DNA of 64,000 bases from DASXYG01 sp036502625 (GTDB lineage: Bacteria; Actinomycetota; Actinomycetes; Streptosporangiales; Streptosporangiaceae). Both the position numbers and the translations under genes were made by a program. The notes under the pieces are model-generated. The model was not told the origin of the DNA. It saw only the letters and a list, made by a program, of their open reading frames with translations, and made no database searches. Where the stretch lies: contig DASXYG010000096.1 of the NCBI GenBank assembly GCA_036502625.1, forward strand, positions 1 to 64,000, in the 5' to 3' direction. The stretch's first letter is position 1. Every line of letters begins with the position of its first letter. Positions 7,939-15,596 of this stretch are shown here, one piece after another.

Positions 7939-9866
7939 GACAGCCCTCCATCCTCGACGCTTGTGCACGGCACTCCCTGCGCGTCGTTCATCTTCTGAAG
8001 TAGGGGCCCTCTGATGCCGGAGCGGGGGCCGGATACGCGGGTGAGGTGATACAGGTATCCGAGGATTCCGGTGCGCATCCTGGCCGCCGTGACGAGCGTT
8101 TCGAGCAGCGTGTCGCGGTGGCGCGCGTTCGCGGCGGCACACTCGAGCCAGTCGGTCGCGCGCGTTCGCCATCTGTCGCTCGTGGCGTGCGTGAACACGC
8201 GGTCCCAACAGGTGATCAACTGCTCGCGTACGCCGTTGCCGGTGAGCAGCACCCCGCCCCGCGGCCCTGGATCGGTGAGGGCAGACGCGTCGGCGGCACA
8301 CAGGAAGACCTCGATGTCGACCGGCCATCGTTCCGGACGCATGTGCTCGGCCATTCTGCTGAGCAACTGGCGGCGGAATCGTTGGTCATCGCGTACGAGC
8401 TGATACAGCACGTCCAGGGCGCGGGTGCCGGTCTCCCGCCTGGCCACGTGATGGATCCGGACCATCGCGGCATCGGGGTGGTTGACGATCATCTCGTCCC
8501 GGCACGCGACGATGACCGCGTCGTAAAGGCGGTCTGGCGGGCGTTTGGTGGTCGCCCAGTCGTAGATCTGCCGGCGGAACGCGGCGGCGTGCCTCTCGTC
8601 GCGGATACCGCGTTGCAAGACCAGCGTGGCCGCGTTCACCCGGCGTTGATCCGCGCCCTTCCCGGTCAGCCGCACCACTAGTTGCGACCAGAAGGGCAGG
8701 TACCTCTGGGGGAGGCACCTCTGGGTGAATCGGCGGACCAGATCCGCGTACTCGTCGTCGGCAAGCCGATCCGTACCGGCCACCGCGTTCATCCATTCGC
8801 AGATGGGCTTGTGCAGCTCTGGCATATTGCGCCAGAAGTAGTCGCAGACGACGGAGTCATATCCGAGCCGCGTGAACCGGACACGGTCCGCATCGTCGAT
8901 CTCCGCGCCGATCTCATGGAGCCGCTGATGGAGCGGTGCCCGCGCGAATAGCGGAGACTCGTCGGCAGGATGTGCGACCTGCTCCAAGAGCAGCGACGTG
9001 GCCGTTTGGACGCTGTCGTTGTGCGCGCCGTGCAGCATCGCGGTGACCAGCAGAAGGGCGCGTTGCGCGCCGTCGGCGAGGTCCCGCACCTGGTGGGCGA
9101 CGTCGTGCTCGCGTACGGCCAATGCCTCGTTGGCTCGCTCGCACCAGTCGGAGATCGTTCCGGTGCCGGATGCGGAGTCCCGCGCCTCGATCACCAGTCG
9201 TACGAACTCCGGCACGTCGCCAAGTGGGGCGTCAGGGCGCAGATACGCGGGCCGACCGGCAAGGTCGGGCCGCCCCAGCCCTTCCGCCCGCAGATGGTTG
9301 AGCAGCACCTCATGTACCGGGCCGCGTTCGATCGTCACGAGCTGCGGGCTCAGGTCGGACCGGTGGCCGCGTAGATGGTGCGGGAGTATGACCACCAGAT
9401 GAGCGGTGCGCTCGTTGACGGCGTTCCGCAGCGCGGACAGCTCAGGATGGATACGGTCCCACTGCGCCCGATCGACATTGGAGAGGTCGAGCCACAGGCG
9501 GTCGCCGTCATTGACGTCGTCGATCCGGGCCGCGTCATCGTCCTCGTCGCATGGCAGTTCGAAGAACTGGTCCGCGTCGCGGCGACGCTCCCAGAGGAGC
9601 ATCTTCGCCGTGGTGATGCGCCCGCTTCCCGGCGGCGCGTCCAGGAAGACCGTCCGCGTCGATTCCAGGATCCCGCGAGCCCGGTTGAACCCGCTGGGAT
9701 GGACGAAACACCGATAGAGCCATTGGAGCCCGTCCACCGCCTGCTTGCGTGGACTCCGGCCCTTGGCGTCAACGAGGGGTGCGGCGATGATGTTCTGCTG
9801 GAAACCGGCGCCGGCCAGCACGGGCCCGTAGGCGTCGGATACCGAGGCGTGGACGGTGTCACTCAA
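7935..9866 (-). CDS. Large protein with degenerate P-loop and helical-repeat tail (TIR operon gene 3)
   Basis: A 643-residue cytosolic protein I cannot name. Near residues 73-87 a beta-strand/loop VFLDAPPGSGRITTA sits where a Walker A would be, but the invariant Lys is Arg83 and the following Ser/Thr is Ile84. The expected Walker B strand is AHLVVILPHHL (155-165) with no Asp/Glu. It therefore looks like a P-loop/STAND-type domain that has lost ATP hydrolysis, or a distant relative. Residues ~230-640 are helix-rich, HEAT/ARM-like in texture. The start appears to be a TTG at 9866 within TTGA, overlapping the TIR stop, with AAGGAC upstream. Confidence 0.7.
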   Translation of the reverse strand: MSDTVHASVSDAYGPVLAGAGFQQNIIAAPLVDAKGRSPRKQAVDGLQWLYRCFVHPSGFNRARGILESTRTVFLDAPPGSGRITTAKMLLWERRRDADQFFELPCDEDDDAARIDDVNDGDRLWLDLSNVDRAQWDRIHPELSALRNAVNERTAHLVVILPHHLRGHRSDLSPQLVTIERGPVHEVLLNHLRAEGLGRPDLAGRPAYLRPDAPLGDVPEFVRLVIEARDSASGTGTISDWCERANEALAVREHDVAHQVRDLADGAQRALLLVTAMLHGAHNDSVQTATSLLLEQVAHPADESPLFARAPLHQRLHEIGAEIDDADRVRFTRLGYDSVVCDYFWRNMPELHKPICEWMNAVAGTDRLADDEYADLVRRFTQRCLPQRYLPFWSQLVVRLTGKGADQRRVNAATLVLQRGIRDERHAAAFRRQIYDWATTKRPPDRLYDAVIVACRDEMIVNHPDAAMVRIHHVARRETGTRALDVLYQLVRDDQRFRRQLLSRMAEHMRPERWPVDIEVFLCAADASALTDPGPRGGVLLTGNGVREQLITCWDRVFTHATSDRWRTRATDWLECAAANARHRDTLLETLVTAARMRTGILGYLYHLTRVSGPRSGIRGPLLQKMNDAQGVPCTSVEDGGLS

Positions 9867-10558
9867 CTCTCGTCCTTATCGCCCGACGCCGCGCCGAAGC
9901 GATGGCCGATTCCGCCGTGGTTGTCACCCCTGACGTACGCCGCGCCGTCGCCGTGAAAGTGCTGGACGTCATTGTTCAGGTCGCCGATTCCCGCGTGGAC
10001 CGGGCCCCGAACGCGGGAGACCGTCGACCGGACTGTGCGGTCGCCGGAAGGTGCCGGGTGGTCGGCGGCCGAGCCCGCGTCGGACGCCGGATCGCGATCA
10101 TGGTCCGTCAACCACGGGATCAGGTCGGCGATCATGTCGCCGATTTGCCCGAGGTCGGCGCCGTTGTCCCTGACATCGAGCCGGAGCGACTGGACGTTCG
10201 CGAGGTGGGCAAGCTCCATGGGAAGGTCCGCGACGTTCAGGCGGTCGGTCTTCCGGCCCTTCAACACGGGGACGATGCGTGTCCCGCAGGCCTTCGCCTC
10301 CAGGATCTCCCGACGGACCCAGTCTTCGGGGTCGCGAAGCTCGGGATAGCGGGTCCAGTCCGGGCCGATGATCGCGAGCAGCACGGAGCTCCGCCGCACA
10401 GCGATGAGGAGCCGATCCTCGAACAGTTCGCCGGGAGGGACCGACTTGGCGGCTCGGAACACGGCGTCCGTACCGAAGCGATTGGACAGGGCGTTCTCCA
10501 CCATGGCGGCGGCCTCGTCACCGTCACCCGTCCGGTAGTTGACGAACACGTCGTGCAT
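9863..10558 (-). CDS. TIR-domain protein with Gly/His/Asn-rich tail (TIR operon gene 2)
   Basis: A 231-residue protein. Residues 1-~150 are a bacterial TIR domain: DVFVNYRTGD (3-12), DAVFRAAKSVPPGELF (31-46), VLLAIIGPDW (59-68) and the alphaC motif DWVRREILEA, with E84 in the position of the NADase catalytic glutamate. RIVPVLKGR follows. Bacterial TIRs of this class cleave NAD+ or make cyclic ADP-ribose products; activity here is inferred. Residues ~184-222 form a tail rich in Gly, His and Asn (VHAGIGDLNNDVQHFHG), probably an adaptor segment. AGGAAGG precedes the ATG at 10558. The gene lies 12 bases after the XRE gene and overlaps the next gene. Confidence 0.88.
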   Translation of the reverse strand: MHDVFVNYRTGDGDEAAAMVENALSNRFGTDAVFRAAKSVPPGELFEDRLLIAVRRSSVLLAIIGPDWTRYPELRDPEDWVRREILEAKACGTRIVPVLKGRKTDRLNVADLPMELAHLANVQSLRLDVRDNGADLGQIGDMIADLIPWLTDHDRDPASDAGSAADHPAPSGDRTVRSTVSRVRGPVHAGIGDLNNDVQHFHGDGAAYVRGDNHGGIGHRFGAASGDKDES

Positions 10559-10570
10559 GCGTGGTCCTTC

Positions 10571-11857
10571 CTAGGAGTCGGTGGGGCGCAACGCCGCGCC
10601 GAGGTCCGGCGCCAGCTCGCGCACGGCCGCGTTGCGCGGATGCCGGGAGAGTGTGCGCGAGAGACGGCGCATATCGAGGGCTACCGTCGCGGAGCCGATG
10701 GTGATGACGTCATCGAGCAGGTCGCGGGTCAGTCGGCAGGCATGTTCGACCTCGCCCGCGGAGGCGTACGCGAGGGCACGGCGCGCGCCGTAGCGCACTC
10801 GGGTGCGCACGGCGTGACGCGGAATCGCGGCCACTTGGACATCCATGACCTCCGCGGCCGCGAGCGGCCTCCCCAGGTCGTACAGGCACCAGCCGGTGAT
10901 CATCTCGGCGGGGGAGGCCAAGTTGGAGGTGCCGAGGACCCGTGAGCCCGGCTCCTGCGCATCCGCGGCGAGCAACTTGCGGGCCCTGTCGAGGCCGCGC
11001 ATGCAGGCATCGTGGTCGCCCGCGAGCGCATGGCCCTGGGCCTCCCGCTGGGCGGCGAGACCGCGGATGCGTGGCGGCAGCGTCGCCACCTGTGCGCGGC
11101 GCGCCAGCCTGATGGTCTGCTCGGCGTCACCGCGGTAAAGGGTGATCAGCGCCCGTCGGATCAGCGCGTACGCCGAGAGGTCGTGATCGTCTCCGGAATC
11201 CGCGAGCATGACGGCCTGGTGTGTCCACCACAGCGCCGCGTGGTCGTCTCCGCCCTCCTGAACCAGCCATCCGATGTATTCCGCGTAGCGCGAGCAGAGC
11301 CGCAGGAGCGAGTCGCGCGTTTGCGATCTGACACTTGTCGACAATTCGCGGATCGTATTGGTCTGTGCGATCAAGGAAGGTACGAGCAGGCCGGAGTCGA
11401 CGGACTGGCCGAGCATTCGATACTGGTCGAACAGGGAACCAAAAGTGTCGATAAGCGATGCGTTCTCGGCGGTAAACGCGATTTCAGGCCGACCGATACC
11501 CAGGGCCGCAATCGAGGCGGCGCCAATGGCCACGGCCTCGCGCCTGCTGATGGGCCGGAACCAGCTCTGCCCGTTCGCCGACAACCCCATCAGCCACACC
11601 TCTTCACCGTCGCTCACCTCATGTACGCCCGCGGGCTTCGAACCGGTGCCGGCCTGGGCGGAGAGTGCGCCGCCGGCGTCGAGCACGGCGTCGCAGAGCC
11701 GAACGAGCTCGCGGCTCGGTCGGCTGATACCGCGTTCGACTTTGCTCAGCTGTGCCTTGCTGTAATGCACCAGGCCGGCCAGGCGATCGAGGGTCAGGCC
11801 CGTCTCAAGGCGTCTTCTCCGCAGTTCCCGTCCGAACGCGTTGGGGTGCTCAAGCAC
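10571..11857 (-). CDS. XRE-family HTH regulator with TPR-like helical domain (TIR operon gene 1)
   Basis: A 428-residue protein. It has an XRE helix-turn-helix at residues ~8-62 (LTLDRLAGLVHYSKAQLSKV, then ERGISRPS). A linker with a WLMG segment and a hydrophobic stretch RREAVAIGAASIAALGIG (~106-123) follows, common in streptomycete XRE-TPR regulators. Beyond that, about 300 residues of paired helices of TPR type contain DDHAALWWTHQAVMLADSG and DLSAYALIRRALITLYRGD. It heads the TIR operon and probably senses or controls it. I prefer the GTG at 11857 because GAGGA lies upstream and the HTH follows immediately; the frame is open further to a start at 11962. Confidence 0.83.
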   Translation of the reverse strand: MLEHPNAFGRELRRRRLETGLTLDRLAGLVHYSKAQLSKVERGISRPSRELVRLCDAVLDAGGALSAQAGTGSKPAGVHEVSDGEEVWLMGLSANGQSWFRPISRREAVAIGAASIAALGIGRPEIAFTAENASLIDTFGSLFDQYRMLGQSVDSGLLVPSLIAQTNTIRELSTSVRSQTRDSLLRLCSRYAEYIGWLVQEGGDDHAALWWTHQAVMLADSGDDHDLSAYALIRRALITLYRGDAEQTIRLARRAQVATLPPRIRGLAAQREAQGHALAGDHDACMRGLDRARKLLAADAQEPGSRVLGTSNLASPAEMITGWCLYDLGRPLAAAEVMDVQVAAIPRHAVRTRVRYGARRALAYASAGEVEHACRLTRDLLDDVITIGSATVALDMRRLSRTLSRHPRNAAVRELAPDLGAALRPTDS

Positions 11858-11967
11858 GCCGATATCCTCATCGCTGGAATGAATGCCGGGTGACTGTTTG
11901 CAAGCGTGCGACAGTACGGCCCCCGAGGCAAGGAGGGCCGGAAGTGTTTCCTGTTTCCACATTCGAC

Positions 11968-12000
11968 GATACGAGAAAGGGCCCGTATCTACCGCGTATC
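11968..12000. promoter_or_regulatory. Three GATACG/CGTATC boxes upstream of the XRE-TIR operon
   Basis: GATACG (11968-11973) and CGTATC (11984-11989) form an inverted repeat with a ten-base spacer, and another CGTATC lies at 11995-12000. They are about 110-140 bases upstream of the chosen XRE start and within an A+T-richer stretch. They are a candidate operator for the XRE protein or part of the promoter. The distance suggests a long leader or a more upstream start for the XRE gene. Confidence 0.35.
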
Positions 12001-12032
12001 TGAGAAGACGATGCGTTCTGGTCGCGCCGGGA

Positions 12033-12431
12033 TCAGTCGCGTGTGGGCGGGTCCGGGGCGAGGGTGCCGTCGGGGGCGATGTGGTGGAAGATCTGTTCGA
12101 TCAGCGTGAGGACGTGCGGGTCGTCGACCGTGTAGATGTGGCGGCGGCCTTCGTGGTGGGCGCTGATGATGCCGGCCAGGCGGAGTTTGGCCAGGTGCTG
12201 GCTCATGGTGGCGATGCTGACGCCGACGCGGTCGGAGAGGGTGCCAACGTCGTGGACGCCCTGGGCGGCGAGCCAGACGGCGTGGAGGCGCGCCGGGTTG
12301 CCGAGCAGGGCGAACGTGCGGGAGGCGGACGCCAACTGGGGGCGGGTGGGCTCCGTACGGGCGTCCGGTGGTGGTTCCACGGGCGTGTTCGGCGCGCTGG
12401 GTTTCGGCATAACGAACTCATTCTTCCGCAT
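12033..12431 (-). CDS. ArsR-family winged-helix regulator
   Basis: A 132-residue small regulator. A winged helix occupies residues ~33-110, with RTFALLGNPARLHAVWLAA, recognition region VSIATMSQHLAKLRLAGII and wing SAHHEGRRHIYTV. ArsR proteins are metal- or redox-responsive repressors. No CxC or Cys pair is present; the His cluster near the end (DPHVLTLIEQIFHHI) could bind metal as in alpha5-type sites. It is divergent from the CaCA exchanger gene and, by position, most likely represses the exchanger/CDF pair. The start could be the ATG at 12431 or the in-frame ATG 21 bases downstream. Confidence 0.85.
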   Translation of the reverse strand: MRKNEFVMPKPSAPNTPVEPPPDARTEPTRPQLASASRTFALLGNPARLHAVWLAAQGVHDVGTLSDRVGVSIATMSQHLAKLRLAGIISAHHEGRRHIYTVDDPHVLTLIEQIFHHIAPDGTLAPDPPTRD

Positions 12432-12487
12432 CCCCGCAACCCCCGCCCATGCGGCACGCTCCGTCGCTCGACATCCCCTGACCTTTT

Positions 12488-12505
12488 GTCGTTTGCTTGA
12501 ATGAC
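12488..12505. promoter_or_regulatory. Candidate ArsR operator
   Basis: GTCGTT-N6-AATGAC is an imperfect dyad (one mismatch in six) in the 136-base divergent region between the ArsR gene and the exchanger gene. It is the only AT-rich dyad there and has the spacing usual for ArsR/SmtB sites. The exact half-sites are my reading. Confidence 0.35.
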
Positions 12506-12567
12506 ATGGGGTATGGCAGGGTGAGGCGTTCGCGCGAGGTCGACGGATCGAGGGGCAGCGGCAGATC

Positions 12568-13650
12568 GTGTGGCATTTCGTCTTGCTGATCGCGTGCGCG
12601 GGGGCGATCTACTTCGCGTGCGAGTGGTTCGTCAACGCCGTCGAGTGGCTCGGGCGGCGGCTCGACGTGGGGCATCTCGCGGTCGGCTCGGTCCTGGCCG
12701 CGGTGGGCACGGCGCTGCCGGAATCCGTGGTCACGCTGGTGGCCGTCACGACCGGCGGCGCGTCCGGGCAGGGCATCGGGGTCGGCGCGGCCATGGGCGG
12801 CCCCCTGGTGCTGGCCACCGTCGCGTACGGCGTCACCGGCGCGGCCCTGTTCCTCCGCCGCCGCCGCGTCCTCGTCCCCGCCCACCAGGGCGCCGCGTCC
12901 TCGGGCGACTCGGGCGGCCCGGGCTCGGAGGACGGTCGCGGCGCGGGTGTGCTGGCCGGGGCGGGTGCGGTGCGGCGGCTCATGGGCGACCAGCGGTGGT
13001 TCCTCGGCGTGTTCCTCGTCAAGGTCGCGCTCGGGCTGGTGGCGTTCGCCGTCAAGCCGTGGCTCGGGCTGGTGTTCTTCGCGGCGTACGGCGTCTACTT
13101 CTGGCGCGAGATGCGCGCCGGCGACGGCGGGCACGACGCCGCGCACGAAGGCGAGGGCGGCGGGCTCGCGGCGTTGAAGATCCAGCCGCGGCGTGCGGAG
13201 CCCGCCACCTGGGCGGTCGTGGTCCAGACGCTGGCGGCGCTCGCGGTGATCTTCGTGGCGTCGCAGGCGTTCGTGGCGCAGCTCGACGCGATCGGGCCGA
13301 TGATCGGGCTGCCCGCCGCCGTCACCGCGCTGCTGCTGTCGCCGATCGCCACGGAGCTGCCGGAGATCATGAACGCGGTGATCTGGGTGCGGCAGGGCAA
13401 GACGACCCTCGCGCTGGCGAACATCTCCGGCGCCATGATGATCCAGGCGACCGTGCCGAGCGGGCTCGGGCTGCTGTTCACGCCATGGCGGTTCGACGCG
13501 ACGCTCCTGTGGTCCGGCCTCGCCACCATGATCGCCATCGGATACCTCCTGGCCACCGCCCGTACGGGCCGGCTGACTCCGGCCCGGCTCGCCGCCGCCG
13601 GGCTCGGCTACGCCGTGTTCGCCGCCGGACTGTGGTTCACCCTGACCTGA
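12568..13650 (+). CDS. CaCA-superfamily cation (Ca2+/H+ or Na+/Ca2+) exchanger
   Basis: A 360-residue inner-membrane antiporter. The two inverted alpha-repeats typical of the family are visible: AVGTALPESVVTLVAV in the first half (residues ~47-62) and PIATELPEIMNAVIWV in the second. Each has the conserved acidic residue (E in PES/PEI) that binds the cation. The repeats are joined by a charged loop with a Gly/Ser/Asp-rich stretch. About ten TM segments are likely. The GTG start at 12568 gives a TM segment directly. Next to an ArsR regulator and a CDF transporter, it is probably part of divalent-metal homeostasis. Confidence 0.85.
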   Translation: MWHFVLLIACAGAIYFACEWFVNAVEWLGRRLDVGHLAVGSVLAAVGTALPESVVTLVAVTTGGASGQGIGVGAAMGGPLVLATVAYGVTGAALFLRRRRVLVPAHQGAASSGDSGGPGSEDGRGAGVLAGAGAVRRLMGDQRWFLGVFLVKVALGLVAFAVKPWLGLVFFAAYGVYFWREMRAGDGGHDAAHEGEGGGLAALKIQPRRAEPATWAVVVQTLAALAVIFVASQAFVAQLDAIGPMIGLPAAVTALLLSPIATELPEIMNAVIWVRQGKTTLALANISGAMMIQATVPSGLGLLFTPWRFDATLLWSGLATMIAIGYLLATARTGRLTPARLAAAGLGYAVFAAGLWFTLT

Positions 13651-13694
13651 ACCCGGCGGCTTGCACCGGCGCGCAGCCGGACAGGAGTACGTAC

Positions 13695-14633
13695 ATGACC
13701 TCGCCGAACGGTCCACCCGGCGCACCCGGCCGGCGGCTGTACGCGCTGCTGTGGCTCTCCGTCGCCGCCGCGCTCGCGACGATCGCGCTCAAGACCGTCG
13801 CGTGGCTGCTCACCGGGTCGGTCGGGCTGCTGTCGGACGCCGCCGAGTCCGTGGTGAACGTCGTCGCCGCCGTCCTCGCGCTGGCGATGCTGCGCTGGTC
13901 GGCGAAGCCCGCGGACGACGAGCACGCGTACGGCCACACCAAGGCCGAGTACTTCTCCGCCGGCGCCGAAGGCATGATGATCTTCGTGGCGGCCGTCACG
14001 ATCGCGGTCGCCGCCGTCGACCGGCTGCTCCACCCGCAGCCCATCGAGGACGTCGGCACCGGCCTGACGATCTCCGCCGCCGCCTCCGTGATCAACCTGG
14101 TCGTCGGGTTCCTGCTGCTGCGCGCCGGCCGCGCCAACCGGTCGATCATCCTGGAAGCCGACGGGAAGCACCTGCTCACGGACGTCTGGACGTCCGCCGG
14201 AGTGATCGTCGCGGTCGCCGCCGTCCACCTCACCGGATGGCAGCGGCTCGACCCGGTCATCGCGCTCGCCGTGGCCGCCAACATCATCTACACCGGCGCC
14301 GGCCTCGTCCGCAGGTCGGCGGGCGGCCTGATGGACCGCGCACTCGACGCGCCCGAACGCAGCCGCATCGACGCCGCGCTGGCCCCGTACGAGGCGGACG
14401 GCATCGTCTTCCACGCGCTGCGCACCCGCCAGTCGGGCAGCCGCGCGTTCGTGTCGCTGCACGTCCTGGTGCCCGGCGCGTGGACGGTGCAGCGCGGCCA
14501 CGACGTGGCCGAGGACATCGAGGCGGCGCTGCGCCGCGCGCTCCCGCACGCCGTGGTCTCCACGCACATCGAGCCCGTTGAGGACCCGCGGTCGTACGAG
14601 GACATCGGGCTGTACCGCGACCCGGCCGGCTAG
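13695..14633 (+). CDS. Cation diffusion facilitator (CDF) family efflux protein
   Basis: A 312-residue exporter of Zn2+, Fe2+, Co2+ or Mn2+ from cytosol in exchange for H+. It has six TM segments in residues ~15-205 and a cytosolic ferredoxin-like C-terminal domain (~215-300). The TM2 site motif SDAAESVVN and the TM5 region LTDVWTSAG contain the metal-site acids. The usual HxxxD of TM5 reads KHLLTD, with H at the first position. ACAGGAG precedes the ATG at 13695. The gene follows the CaCA exchanger by 44 bases. Its stop overlaps the stop of the convergent hypothetical gene. Confidence 0.9.
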   Translation: MTSPNGPPGAPGRRLYALLWLSVAAALATIALKTVAWLLTGSVGLLSDAAESVVNVVAAVLALAMLRWSAKPADDEHAYGHTKAEYFSAGAEGMMIFVAAVTIAVAAVDRLLHPQPIEDVGTGLTISAAASVINLVVGFLLLRAGRANRSIILEADGKHLLTDVWTSAGVIVAVAAVHLTGWQRLDPVIALAVAANIIYTGAGLVRRSAGGLMDRALDAPERSRIDAALAPYEADGIVFHALRTRQSGSRAFVSLHVLVPGAWTVQRGHDVAEDIEAALRRALPHAVVSTHIEPVEDPRSYEDIGLYRDPAG

Positions 14634-14962
14634 CCGCGGCGGCGCAGGTAGGGGAGCTCGCGGCGGATGACGTCCTCGGCGGTCGCGTGTGTCCACACCT
14701 CGACCCACACCCGCCAGACGTCCGGCGCGCGCGGCGCCAGCCTGCGGCGGATCGGGCCGGGCCGCGGCGCCGCGTACGCCGGGATCTCGGCGATCAGCAG
14801 CGCCTGCAGCACCGGCGTGACGTGCGGGTTCTCCACGTCGACCAGCTCGGTCCAGGACGCGGCCACGCCGTCGAGGCCGTTGCCGCGGCCGCCCGGCGGC
14901 AGCCAGCCGGGCCGCCAGCCCGCGGCGCCGTACTCGTCGGGCGCCTCACGGTGAATGCCCAC
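14630..14962 (-). CDS. Hypothetical protein
   Basis: A 110-residue protein I do not recognise. It is soluble, with a Trp-rich core (YGAAGWRPGW, AASWTELVDVENP, VWRVWVEVWTHA) and a basic C-terminus ending RRRG. I chose the GTG at 14962 because GGAGG lies seven bases upstream; a longer frame would put that ribosome site inside the gene. It overlaps the CDF stop by four bases in convergent orientation. Codon use fits the neighbours, so it is probably a real gene. Confidence 0.55.
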   Translation of the reverse strand: MGIHREAPDEYGAAGWRPGWLPPGGRGNGLDGVAASWTELVDVENPHVTPVLQALLIAEIPAYAAPRPGPIRRRLAPRAPDVWRVWVEVWTHATAEDVIRRELPYLRRRG

Positions 14963-15101
14963 GGATCGCCTCCCCACGGCGTGACCGGCGCGTCCAGTCT
15001 CCCTCCGGGCCGGGCGCCCGCCAACCGCAGGAGCGGATTACCGCGCCGTCACGGAGGGTAGGCCGCCGTCCACTCACACGGACGGTACGGGGGAGGCGCG
15101 G

Positions 15102-15596
15102 GTGCGGGGGCGGCGTGCGCGGGCGTGGACGCGGGCCGCAGGCGCGTCGGCGGTGGTGCTCGCGGTCTACGCCGTCATGCCGCTGCCCAGCCCGGTGCCG
15201 TCCGGCGGCCATCCCGTGGCCCGCGCCGCCGGGCTGGTCTGCGGCGTCGTGGTGCTGGCCTGGCTGGTGACCCTCCAGGCGCGCCGGGCGCTGCGCCCCG
15301 ACCGGCTGCTCGCCGAGCAGGTGGCGCTGCTGTTCACGCTGGTCATGGTCGTCGCCGTGTTCTTCGCGTGCCTCTACTTCTCCCTGGCCGGGCAGTTCAC
15401 CGGGCTGCGCACCCGGCTGGACGCGCTGTACTTCTCGGTGGCCACGCTGTGCACCGTCGGCTACGGCGACGTGGCGCCGGACGGGCAGGCGGCGCGGGCC
15501 GTCGCCGTCGTCCAGATGATCTTCGACCTGGTCATCCTGACGTCCGCCATCAGCGTGGTCGTCGGCGGCCTCCGGCGCGGGCCGGGCCGTTCCTAG
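15102..15596 (+). CDS. Two-pore-segment K+ channel-like membrane protein
   Basis: A 164-residue membrane protein. The pore signature TVGYGD (residues 118-123) lies between TM segments at ~72-94 and ~131-155, as in the Ion_trans_2 family. Two further hydrophobic segments (~13-30 and ~40-58) precede the pore unit, giving four TMs. There is no cytosolic RCK/TrkA-N gating domain. GGGAGG lies five bases before the GTG start. The stop overlaps the ECF sigma stop (convergent). Function as a potassium-selective channel is inferred from the filter. Confidence 0.85.
   Translation: MRGRRARAWTRAAGASAVVLAVYAVMPLPSPVPSGGHPVARAAGLVCGVVVLAWLVTLQARRALRPDRLLAEQVALLFTLVMVVAVFFACLYFSLAGQFTGLRTRLDALYFSVATLCTVGYGDVAPDGQAARAVAVVQMIFDLVILTSAISVVVGGLRRGPGRS

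Noticed and set aside
6880..11857. Assignment of the TIR island to Thoeris, CBASS or Avs
   Set aside because: There is no ThsA (SIR2/SLOG), no nucleotide cyclase, and the large protein has a degenerate P-loop rather than an active STAND domain.
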